This document shows, piece after piece, positions 24,305 to 34,241 of a stretch of 64,000 nt of DNA. Positions within the stretch are counted from its first letter, which is position 1; each line of letters starts with the position of its first letter. A program made the position numbers and the translations under genes. The notes under the pieces are model-generated. The model searched no databases. It was not told the DNA's origin and worked only from the letters and a program-made list of their open reading frames with translations. Origin of the DNA: Macrostomum hystrix (taxonomy: Eukaryota; Platyhelminthes; Macrostomidae); NCBI GenBank assembly GCA_950097015.1, contig CATNEN010000031.1:3412001-3476000 (forward strand). The letters are read 5' to 3'.

Positions 24305-25553
24305 TAGACTGGATAGTAGTGGGTGATTCAGTATCTCTAGGATGTTGCTAAAGTGATGTTCAGGGAAAGCTTGATGCCACATGAACTCCTGCAGGTAAGT
24401 TTCAAACAGGTTGTCGCTTGTTCCATGCATCGCTCAAAATTTGGCTTTACAATTCCCCCACATTCCCTCAACAGTATTTGTGTGAGCTGCTGGGTTGTTA
24501 GGGTCCCAGAAGTGCAATGACAGTCAGGTGATTGGCCAATGTGTTATAGGCAGCCCATTGGTCCATAATTATGCTTGTTCCTGAGAGCATGGTCTGGCTG
24601 ATTATGGGCATAAGGCTGTTGGCTGAGCAATTGGGAACAACAGCCAATGAGCACATAACATGCGCAACCTCCCAAATCTTAGCTGGCCATGCGACTTAGT
24701 TTTTGCTCTATTCACAACTTAGTTTGCTCTCATTTGCGACTTAGTTCGTTTCATTGCTCTATTTACGACTTAGTTTGCTCTCATTTGCTCTCTTTTTCTC
24801 TCCCCTTTTTCCTTTTCTTCATGCCTTCCTTTTTTGTCCCTTGGTCCCCCCTTTGATTTTTTTGCGCTTGGTCAATTGGTTTTTGCGTCTTACCTTGATT
24901 GGCCCTCGTTTCACCCAGCTGGTTCAGCCGGGTCGGCTGGGTGTTGCGCATGTATGAATGAGCAGCAACCTGTACCTCTCTCAACCATTCCAAGCACCAA
25001 TGACCTTCGTGGTACTGGCCCTGATGGTACTTGTGGTGTATAAATTTGGACTCATCAATTCATCAACTCATCAACCACCCAGCTACATTGGATGATCCAG
25101 CAGGTACATGGCGCAAATGTTGCGGATGAAATTCAGCCAATCTACCACAGTTTCACATCCGATTTGCACCTCTGTCCTAATGTCTTCAGCCCTCAAGATC
25201 TTTGACCAGAAATAGATGATGTCGATAATCTGGATCAGTGACAGATGGCTCCCTTCAAAAAAGGAGCCCTTTCGAATTGAATGGTGCCTCTTGCACTGCT
25301 TGCAGGACCAGCGCCAGCCATCGATGGAGTCCTCACCAAGATGTCACTGAAGTGACATAGCAATGTCACAGGTCTCGCAATTCTTGCTAGTCGCAAGCAG
25401 GTGGTGCCTCGCCATCCAACGCATCGCCTCATCAAAATTGGGCACCAATGCAACTAGTCCTCGATGTTTGACATCAATGTCACACAGAACTATGCTGTTG
25501 AGGACTTTGGCGACTGGGACAATGGTCTGTGGCGCAGGAGGTCGACCAGCCAT
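24305..25553 (-). pseudogene. Merlin/ISXO2-like transposase pseudogene
   Basis: Read on the minus strand from an ATG at 25553, the protein starts MAGRPPAPQTIVPVAKVL. It carries a zinc-ribbon-like CETC..CKQC motif, then KRHHSIRKGSFFEGS, typical of ISXO2-like transposases. The first catalytic aspartate is seen in DESKF (near 25052), the second in IIMDQWAAYNTLANH (near 24570), and the third-acid region in HTNTVEGMWGNCKAKF (near 24460). Disabling changes include TGA in place of an expected arginine codon near 25348 and near 24440, a stop after LLDHPM, a frameshift after the DESKF block and an insertion-like purine-rich segment in the middle. It cannot encode an active enzyme. The bounds are approximate at the 3' end. 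Confidence 0.88.
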
Positions 25554-25593
25554 TCTGGCAGTAGCTGAAAAGTAAAAAAAAGTGTTAAAAATG

Positions 25594-25618
25594 TAGAGCT
25601 GGAAACCGAAAGATCGCC
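25594..25618 (-). repeat. Right terminal inverted repeat of the Merlin element
   Basis: This is the partner of the left inverted repeat, followed directly by the second copy of the target duplication CTCATATT at 25619-25626. Confidence 0.9.
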
Positions 25619-25626
25619 CTCATATT

Positions 25627-26433
25627 AGCTTCACATTTTGCCCCCTTTTTACTCTATCATTGTTCTATCATACATTAGCTTCTAAGCTACCAATAATGAA
25701 ATTGTTATCTATAGACTGTTAGTCAACATTATTTTGCAAACAGATCTATTTGCTGTTATTCAAAGAAAAATAATGCTTTATTTGTCAACTGTGAAATTTA
25801 GTTTAATGGACTAAATAAATTTTAACAATGGGTTGAAAATTGTTTATAAACATAGCCTATAGCTACTAATTTTGTTAATAAACAAAATTTCTACTCAATG
25901 GCTTGCATTTTATAGAGTTCTGTCTCTCTTTTATGTTTGCTTTCCTTTTTTCAATCTTTTTATTTTTTTGTATGGGTTATATTTAGTGTGTTATCTAATA
26001 TGTTTTGGATTTGCCATTAATCTATATTTTTTGTTTAGGCAGGAAAAAACTGTTTTGTACACATGATTTAATTTTAAATAATACTAAAATTACACACTAT
26101 TATTGACTTATAGAGTTTAATATAGCAGCTTGGCCTATATAGCTTAAATCAAGTTTTTACAAGTGATGGATTGGATAGCTTTTTGCTTAATGTAACTATT
26201 AAGAAGAATCTGTTTAAAATTCGACTGAAAGTATCATTATTTATTTGAGTTTGTAATATTTGCTTTCATTTGTACTAGAATAGCATTATTGTTTTCATTT
26301 CAATGGCATTATTAATATGACAAATATTATATTCCACCAAATTTCAGAGACCTGACTAGCTGCTATCTGCATTTTCATCAAATTCAAATCTCACTTCTCT
26401 GCTAAAGCTGTAAATTTAAATCAGCATTGTAAA
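25627..26433. other. AT-rich intergenic region upstream of CEPT1
   Basis: About 800 bp of AT-rich sequence lies between the transposon and the phosphotransferase. No repeat or gene is recognised. A TAAATCAG acceptor-like site lies about 10 nt before the ATG. Confidence 0.5.
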
Positions 26434-28732
26434 ATGTCCAGCTCCGCCTCGCCTCCCCGTCACTTCGTCCCCGGCCCACTGATTGAGCGGCAGTTGCGCC
26501 GCCTGGCCCAGCACGAGTACAGCGCCTCAGGCAGCTCCCTGATGGAGTTCATCATGCAGCCATTCTGGCGCCACTTGCTCAGCCTTGTACCAATGTGGGC
26601 TGCGCCAAATGCGCTGACTCTAACCGGATTGGCGCTCAATGCTAGCAGCGCCGGCCTCTTGCTGTGGTACTGCCCGGAGGCCAGGCAGAGCCCTCCAGCT
26701 TGGCTCTGTGTCTACGCCGCCGTGGCTCTGTTCAGCTACCAGACATTGGATGCGCTTGACGGCAAACAGGCTAGGAGGTAATTGCTAATGACAATGCGAA
26801 TTCCTTAACCATAAGTATGATCTCCATGATCACCTTTAGATTCCCTCTGACCTCCAGAATAATAATACTCGTAATATAATATTTGCAGGAGGGTTGCGGA
26901 CAATGGCACATAATTTCGTGACAGTTGACCCGCAGCCAGCGAGGAGGCAATTCTGCCCATTCCACTGAGTCCTGACCACACACGCACACAGATACTGTAC
27001 GCAGGCACTCGCTCACACATGTGTGTACATCTGCCCTGACTTTCTCATCGTCAGACAGTGTACACGTTCGCAGTGGCTTGGAGGTTGGCCCTCAAGTGTG
27101 TCAATTGCAAGACAAGCCCCCAAGCCTTCTCTCCGCGGCTGCGCCATAAATGAATGCGGCCTCGCCGCGGAATCGAGCTCAGGGACCTTTGTGTGTGAGG
27201 CAAACGCGTTAAACGCTCTGCCACCAACCCCCTGACTTCCAGAATCTCCTTCATCACCTTGAGATTCTCTCTCTCCAGAATCTCCTTAAGCATTTTGTGG
27301 ATTAAAAAATACAGAACATCTAGTCTCAGAGCATCTTGGGCCTTAAAATTAGCTCTCGGAAATAAACTTATACAGGACCAACACCGCTAATCCATTGGGC
27401 GAGCTCTTCGACCATGGCTGCGACGCGGCCAACACGCTGTTACTGTGCGTGTGTGTCTGCATCTCGGCTGGCTTTGGTCACGAGCCGCATCTGCTATTAT
27501 TTATGGTCGGAGCACCGCAGACTGTGTTCTTTATGGCTCACTGGGTCGGCTACAACACTGGCCGGCTGCAATTCGGCTATGTTGACGTCACCGAAGCTCA
27601 GGCTGCAGCCATTGCTGTGTTTATAGTCACCGCCTGGGTGGGTATTGATATCTGGGCAGTGCAGCCGGCTGCCAACCTGCTGCCTTGGTTGCGAGTGCGA
27701 CACTGCTTGGTAGGAGAATTTCCAGTGTTTTATTACCTCAGACGCTCATGAAATTCCCGCATTCCTCAGATGCTCAGGGTGAAATTCCCGCATTCCTCAG
27801 ATGCTCAGGGTGAAATTCACGCATTCCTCAGATGCTCAGGGTGAAATACACGCATTCCTCAGATGCTCAGGGTGAAATTCCCGCATTCCTCAGATGCTCA
27901 GGGTGAAATTCCCGCATTCCTCAGATGCTCAGGGTGAAATTCACGCATTCCTCAGATGCTCAGTGTGACACTCATTCCTCAGATGCTCAGGGTGAAATAC
28001 ACACATTCCTCAGATGCTCAGGGTGAAATTCCCACATTCCTCAGATGCTCAGGGTGAAATACACACATTCCTCAGATGCTCAGGGTGAAATTCCCACATT
28101 CCTCTGATGCTCAGGGTGAAATTCCCGCATTCCTCAGATGCTCAGGGTGAAATTCCCGCATTCCTCAGATGCTCAGGGTGAAATACACACATTCCTCATA
28201 ATGAGCACCTAAATGAGCATACTGAATTAATCTCGGCACACGTCTCACATCCTGTCAACAGCCAATCTTCACCGTGGTCGCCTCAGTTCCGCTCCTTATC
28301 CGCCTGTCGGTCTCCCTGCTTAGTCCCGCCGGTCGTCGCAGCGTTGCCGGCACTAGCCGCCTTGGTCCCGGCCTGTGCTGGTCGGCGCTAGCCATGCTGA
28401 TCGGCTTGTCCGCCGGAGTGGCCGTTCTTAACGGTGCCCTGTATCGCCGACCCTGCCTGCTAGCTATCGCCCTAGGCCTGCCGGCTGTCAAGACTTGCCA
28501 ACGTTTAATAGTCGCTCAGATGACCCGCTCGGCGATTCGTACCCTCGACCTAGGCCTAATCTGGCCTGTTCTACTAGCCGGCGGACTGCGTTTCGGATCT
28601 CTGATTGGTTTGGACGAAGGTCTGGCCGTGTGGATTGTCATCACTGGCGCCGCTGTCGATTGCCTAATTTATTCTAGCCGGGTTTGCAGGCAAATCGCCG
28701 CTTACCTTGGCATTCGAGTGCTGCGTATTTGA
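26434..28732 (+). CDS. CEPT1: Choline/ethanolamine phosphotransferase (CEPT1/CHPT1-like)
   Basis: This integral membrane enzyme of the ER/Golgi transfers phosphocholine or phosphoethanolamine from CDP-alcohol to diacylglycerol in the last Kennedy-pathway step. Exons 26434-26777, 27376-27709 and 28262-28732 join in phase and give 382 residues (human CHPT1 406, CEPT1 416). The CDP-alcohol phosphatidyltransferase motif DGxxARx8GxxxDxxxD is complete across the first junction: DGKQARR then TNTANPLGELFDHGCD. Near the N-terminus, MWAAPNALTLTGLALN matches the family. Later, FMAHWVGYNTGRLQFGYVDVTEAQ and the last membrane segments ending AYLGIRVLRI correspond to the C-terminus of CEPT1. Several hydrophobic helices are visible. 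Intron 1 carries a SINE and intron 2 a 31-bp minisatellite. CEPT1 versus CHPT1 cannot be decided. Confidence 0.92.
26870..27232 (-). repeat. tRNA-derived SINE copy in CEPT1 intron 1
   Basis: On the minus strand the element starts near 27232 with GGGGGTTGGTGGCAGAGCG, a tRNA-like head. A B-box-like GAGCTCGATTCC follows, and the body is near identical in order to 47071-47435, including AGAAAGTCAGG, GCCTGCGTACAG, GGAATGGGCAGAATTGC and TGTGCCATTG. The two copies are in opposite orientation and clearly diverged. Confidence 0.8.
27745..28198. repeat. 31-bp minisatellite in CEPT1 intron 2
   Basis: About 14-15 copies of a unit reading CATTCCTCAGATGCTCAGGG plus TGAAATTCCCG, with variants (TCACG, ACACA) in the last bases. 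It fills most of the 552-bp intron. Confidence 0.9.
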
Positions 28733-28859
28733 GTCGCATTGTTCGGCTTCTATTTACTGAAACTTCAGTATTTGAGATTCTCTTTCACTTGAACTTCTTA
28801 GTTTTAATTAGCTTTGAAATTTGCTTTTTTCTATGTTTCTTTAGTACGAGCACATAATT

Positions 28860-30230
28860 TGTCTGTCCTAGACAACTGTACTAGATGGATTGTGAGGTGG
28901 ACACCTGTACTAGATGGATTGTGAGTTGGACACCTGTACTAGATGGATTGTGAGGTGGACACCTGTCCAGATGGATTGTGAGTTGGACACCTGTCCTAGA
29001 TGGATTGTGAGGTGGACACCTGTACTATATGGATTGTGAGGTGGACATCTGTACTAGATGGATTGTGAGTTGGACACCTGTACTAGATGGATTGTGAGGT
29101 GGACACCTGTACTAGATGGATTGTGAGGTGGACACCTGTCCTAGATGGATTGTGAGTTGGACACCTGTCCTAGATGGATTGTGAGGTGGACACCTGTACT
29201 AGATGGATTGTGAGGTGGACACCTGTCCTAGATGGATTGTGAGGTGGACACCTGTCCTAGATGGATTGTGAGGTGGACACCTGTACTATATGGATTGTGA
29301 GGTGGACATCTGTACTAGATGGATTGTGAGTTGGACACCTGTACTAGATGGATTGTGAGGTGGACACCTGTACTAGATGGATTGTGAGGTGGACACCTGT
29401 ACTAGATGGATTGTGAGGTGGACACCTGTACTAGATGGATTGTGAGGTGGACACCTGTACTAGATGGATTGTGAGGTGGACACCTGTACTAGATGGATTG
29501 TGAGGTGGACACCTGTACTAGATGGATTGTGAGGTGGACACCTGTCCTAGATGGATTGTGAGTTGGACACCTGTCCTAGATGGATTGTGAGGTGGACACC
29601 TGTACTATATGGATTGTGAGGTGGACATCTGTACTAGATGGATTGTGAGTTGGACACCTGTACTAGATGGATTGTGAGGTGGACACCTGTACTAGATGGA
29701 TTGTGAGGTGGACACCTGTACTAGATGGATTGTGAGGTGGACACCTGTACTAGATGGATTGTGAGGTGGACACCTGTACTAGATGGATTGTGAGGTGGAC
29801 ACCTGTACTAGATGGATTGTGAGGTGGACACCTGTACTAGATGGATTGTGAGTCGGACACCTGTCCTAGATGGATTGTGAGGTGGACACCTGTACTAGAT
29901 GGATTGTGAGGTGGACACCTGTACTAGATGGATTGTGAGGATGACACCTGTCCTAGATGGATTGTGAGGTGGACAACTGTCCTAGATGGATTATGAGGTG
30001 GACACCTGTACTAGATGGATTGTGAGGTGGACACCTGTCCTAGATGGATTGTGAGGTGGACACCTGTACTAGATGGATTGTGAGGATGACACCTGTCCTA
30101 GATGGATTGTGAGGTGGACACCTGTCCTAGATGGATTATGAGGTGGACACCTGTACTAGATGGATTGTGAGGATGACACCTGTCCTAGATGGATTGTGAG
30201 GTGGACACCTGTCCTAGATGGATTGTGATG
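28860..30230. repeat. 29-bp minisatellite downstream of CEPT1
   Basis: About 47 copies of a 29-bp unit containing CTAGATGGATTGTGAGGTGG and ACACCTGTA. A variant pair (CTATATGG followed by ACATCTG and GAGTTGG) recurs near 29024, 29284 and 29604, showing duplication of blocks of about 9-11 units. Confidence 0.92.
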
Positions 30231-30502
30231 GATAAAAGAAAAATGTTAACATTTTGTGTTGATTTTAAATTGCTTTGTTGTAAATCAAAGATTATAATAA
30301 TTTAAAATTTTATTGCTGTTTAGTTATAAAGAGTTTAGGCAGTGTTGTGCCTCGTATTTTACATTATTGTGTTATTTTACAACAATAGAAATGTTATTCT
30401 GTGTTGTCTCCTAGCGTTGTTTTGCAATTGATCCTTATTTAGTTAATCCAGCTTACCACACGCTTATGTTTCTCATTGCGAGGCGGTATACTTAAATGAA
30501 AA

Positions 30503-30508
30503 AATAAA
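30503..30508 (+). promoter_or_regulatory. First AATAAA downstream of CEPT1
   Basis: I found no AATAAA between the CEPT1 stop (28732) and this site. If it is the signal used, the 29-bp array would lie within the 3' UTR. A non-canonical signal nearer the stop is equally possible. Confidence 0.3.
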
Positions 30509-30719
30509 ACTTTATGTTCCATAACCACACACTAATTTATTGACACCTGTTTTGTAAAAATATTTTTGTCTCTCAATCTACTCCTAGTAGTAAAAATAGC
30601 TGATTTTATCAGCCCGCTTGTTTTTTAATAATCGTCTTGAGCGTCAGTCACGATACTCGCAATACTTCATTTGCTTTTTTAGTCATTGGCTTTGGCTTGC
30701 ATTTCTACTGGATTGTGAG

Positions 30720-31615
30720 TAGCTCATTTGGTTTTGGGGATTCCCCATCAGTATGTCGTTCAGTATATGGAAATTCCCCATCAGTATGCTATTTGGTTTT
30801 GGGTATTCCCCACCAGTCTGCAATGTTGTATTGCGGATTCCCCATCTGTATGAAATTTACTTTTGAGGATTCCCCCCCCTGTATGGAATGTAGTTTTAAG
30901 GATTCCCCATCTGCATGAAATGTAGTTTTGGGGATTCCGCATCTGTATGAAATTTAGTTTTGAGGATTCCCCCCCCTGTATGGAATGTAGTTTTAAGGAT
31001 TCCCCATCTGCATGAAATGCAGTTTTGGGGATTCCTCATCTGTATGAAATTTTGTTTTGAGGATTCTCGATCAGTATGTCGTTCAGTGTATGAGTATAAA
31101 ATTCGGTATTGGGGATTCCCCATCACTATGCAATTTAGTATTGGGGATTCCCTATCGGTACGCAATTTAGTATTGGGGATTCCCTATCGGTACGCAATTT
31201 AGTATTGGGGATTCCCTATCGGTATGCAATTCTGTATTGGGGATTCCCCATCGTTATGCAATTTAGTATTTGGGATTCCCTATTGGTATGCAATTCTGTA
31301 TTGGGGATTCCCCATCGGTATGCAATTTAGTATTTGGGATTCCCTATTGGTATGCAATTCTGTATTGGGGGTTCCCCATCAGTATGCAATTCGGTATTGG
31401 GGGTTCCCCATCAGTATGCAATTATGTATTGGGGGTTCCCCATCAGTATGCAATTCGGTATTGGGGATTCCCCATCAGTATGCAATTCGGTATTGGGGAT
31501 TCCCCATCAGTATGCAATTCGGTATTGGGGATTCCCCATCAGTATGCAATTCGGTATTGGGGATTCCCCATCAGTATGCAATTCGGTATTGGGGATTCCC
31601 CACCGGTATGCGGTT
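30720..31615. repeat. 32-bp minisatellite
   Basis: About 28 copies of a unit containing TATTGGGGATTCCCCATCAG and TATGCAATTCGG. The left part is more diverged and the right part, from about 31370, nearly perfect. Each unit contains the short palindrome GGGGATTCCCC. Multiple overlapping open frames here are by-products of the repeat. Confidence 0.92.
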
Positions 31616-32540
31616 CTTAACTACCTATTATGAATTAAACAATGCATATTACAATCAGAGCCTGGCCTCTTTATTATTCTGGCATTCCCTAAATAAATTC
31701 AGGCCGGGGGGATGTGGTCAAGCTTTATTTTGTTCACAACGATAGCCACATTCAGTAAATCTTTTGGTATTGCTTTTATCAATAGCTTCCTACAGAACGC
31801 GCTACCAGTCTGTATTGAAGTTAGGTCACATTTTTTTAGTTTGTCACAACAGCTAGCTGGCTTTGTTTAATTAATGTACTTAGATTTTACTTACTCGAAG
31901 ATGCACAGCTTTTTTCTTTTGTTTTTTTTCGATACGCACGTACTTGGTTTTTGCAGTCATTATAAAATGTGTGCAATAACAATAAAATAGATGTCTAATC
32001 TGTCATATCAGTATTGGGTAAATAATGTAAATAATTACTACCGATTGAATTAATCTGTAACAATCTATTGATAATATTAGAGTGGAATAAATTGATAATT
32101 GATCACACCCATTAAGGGATCATGTGGATTATCCAGATTATGCAAAATGGAATGTATTACAACACGCATTCACAAATAAAGTTGTTAAATGCAATCACAG
32201 AATTTTATGGTTAGTAAACCTAGTCAAAGCCTTCTTTGGTTTTAGACTGTGGCCTTTAGGGGGCCAGGAGTTGACTGAATTGCATTTTATGTGCAAGGCT
32301 TTGTTCACAACGATAGCCACATTCAGTAAATCTTTTGGTATTCCCCATCTGTATCTTCCTTACTGAGCCTCATTTGGAGCGAGCTCTGAATACGATATAG
32401 GGGCATGCTTGTATTCACAGCCAATGCTCCTTTGTCTCTGGTAGAACCTTCGAGCGCGCATCAAAGCAATAGCCCACAATCTGCACCATCTCAGGTCGGC
32501 AGCCTACCAAGTCTCATCCCCTGTGTCATATCCACCCTGT
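31616..32540. other. Unassigned DNA with a 42-bp exact duplication
   Basis: AT-rich DNA with no gene recognised. A 42-bp segment starting TTGTTCACAACGATAGCCAC occurs exactly at 31730-31771 and again at 32301-32342. The second copy runs into a single relic of the 32-bp array unit (ATTCCCCATCTGTAT). Confidence 0.7.
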
Positions 32541-32544
32541 TTCA

Positions 32545-33108
32545 ACACTGCCCTGCCTCATCTCTCCCCTGCCTCATCTCTCCCCTTCCTTATCTCTCCC
32601 CTGCCTCATCTCTCCCCTGCCTCATCTCTCCCCTGCCTCATCTCTCCCTGCCTCATCCCTCCCCTGCCTCATCTCTCCCCTGCCTCATCCCTCCCCTGCC
32701 TCATCTCTCCCCTGCCTCATCCCTCCCCTTCCTTATCTCTCCCCTGCCTCATCCCTCCCCTGCCTCATCTCTCCCCTGCCTCATCTCTCCCCTGCCTCAT
32801 CTCTCCCCTGCCTCATCTCTCCCCTGCCTCATCCCTCCCCTGCCTCATCTCTCCCCTGCCTCATCCCTCCCCTGCCTCATCTCTCCCCTGCCTCATCCCT
32901 CCCCTTCCTTATCTCTCCCCTGCCTCATCCCTCCCCTGCCTCATCTCTCCCCTGCCTCATCTCTCCCCTGCCTCATCCCTCCCCTGCCTCATCTCTCCCC
33001 TGCCTCATCTCTCCCCTGCCTCATCCCTCCCCTTCCTTATCTCTCCCCTGCCTCATCCCTCCCCTGCCTCATCCCTCCCCTTCCTTATCTCTCCCCTGCC
33101 TCACTCTC
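32545..33108. repeat. 16-bp pyrimidine-rich minisatellite (copy 1)
   Basis: About 35 copies of CCTCATCTCTCCCCTG with variants CCTCATCCCTCCCCTG and CCTTATCTCTCCCCTT. The plus strand is almost purely C/T. The Pro/Ser/Leu-rich open frames over it are repeat by-products. The unit shares 14 of 16 bases with the array at 38757-39215. Confidence 0.92.
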
Positions 33109-34241
33109 TCAGCTTCTTACTTACAAAAATGCAATTATCCCTGAGTAAACCAGTATTAGAGGATTTTAATTAAACAGCATCTCTACTTGTATCTCTGGGC
33201 TTGATTTGCAATCTAAGAGAATAAAATATTCCAAAGTCATGTCAATCGAAATACAAGCTGTGTGTAGGCCGTCAAAGCAGCAGAAACTAAAAAAAGAACT
33301 TTTTAAGTCGGAGTTCCTGATTTACTCCAAAATTTACTCATTTTACTATCGGATTAGATGAGCATTCCAGTAAAAAATACCTTGCTTCTGTGTTGTTTCT
33401 TTCAGCTGCACAATTTACTCGTGAGAAAAAGAAATTAACAATTTTGACCTTATGAGTAATTCAAAGTGTTCTTCTAAAACAGTGAACCACCGTTAAGTCC
33501 ATTGGACTCTATGGAAATCTTTAGCAAGCTCACAGCATGTGGAGTCTTAGGAAGTGCCTCAGATTTTCGCAGCTGTCAATAAAGTCAATAAAGTCTTTTT
33601 TCTTGAAAAAATGAATATGCTCAGCAATAATTAAGATTTACAGTGCTGCGGTGGCAAGGCAGGTGGTTGGATTTGATATGGAGAGAGAATAGGAAGTCCG
33701 CAATTCGTGCTCAAGGAACAGCTGCGTGATTGTAGAGACAATGAGAGGCGACAGGCAATTATTGCCGCTGTCACCGGGGGTGAGTGTGCTCAAAGGTGAC
33801 TCGGCTCCGGCCCCCCTTATAAAGAGTGATGCGAAATCAAAAGGAATTGCCAGTCAAAGCCATCTCGGGGAAATGGTCATTTTTCGCGCTAATAAAAAAG
33901 TCAAGAAGGAAGGCTGCTGAAGGAAAATTCGCGGCTCGCAGCAAAAGCCAACCGGATCAGATGCTCTCAGGTGTGCTCACAGGCATTGGCAGTGAGCAAG
34001 TTGATTTTTCAGCAGGCCTTAGACAAGCCTTTGAACTAGATGATAGAAAAGGTGAAAGCTGGAAATGCGTCTGGCGGGCAGCTCATTATCCGGCCGAGGC
34101 CTCGTTGCTGGGTCCTGATTATTCCATGCAGTCTGCAGCCTCTCTAATTGCATCGCTAAACTGAGGAAAGTCTGGCGAACGGCACAAATAATAATTCCCG
34201 AGTCGACAGAACGGCAGATGTGCACAATGGCCAGCCTCCCC
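33109..34241. other. Intergenic DNA 3' of the GPCR gene
   Basis: About 1.1 kb of mixed composition. Short open frames at 33726-34164 show no family resemblance. No repeat or RNA gene is recognised. Part of it is presumably the GPCR 3' UTR. Confidence 0.5.

Larger units (their letters stand above)
24196..25618 (-). mobile_element. Complete, decayed Merlin-family DNA transposon
   Basis: The element is 1,423 bp. Its terminal inverted repeats match over 24 of 25 bases: the left end starts GGCGATCTTTCGGTTTCC at 24196, and the right end is its reverse complement, ending at 25618. An exact 8-bp target duplication CTCATATT flanks it at 24188-24195 and 25619-25626. Merlin elements (IS1016/ISXO2-like DDE transposases) are known for 8-9-bp duplications. 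The minus-strand transposase is recognisable but inactivated. The internal coding order and the ends agree, so the boundaries are firm. Confidence 0.92.

Noticed and set aside
28860-30230. CRISPR-like regular direct repeats
   Set aside because: Units are contiguous without unique spacers and the genome is eukaryotic. This and the other arrays are minisatellites.
32405-33173. Pro/Ser/Leu-rich open frames of 216-247 codons
   Set aside because: They are translations of the 16-bp minisatellite in several frames with no non-repeat coding core. The similar frames at 38701-39282 and 30960-31745 are rejected for the same reason.
33726-34164. Two overlapping open frames of 64 and 112 codons 3' of the GPCR gene
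   Set aside because: No recognisable domain, no splice partners, and they lie where the receptor 3' UTR is expected.
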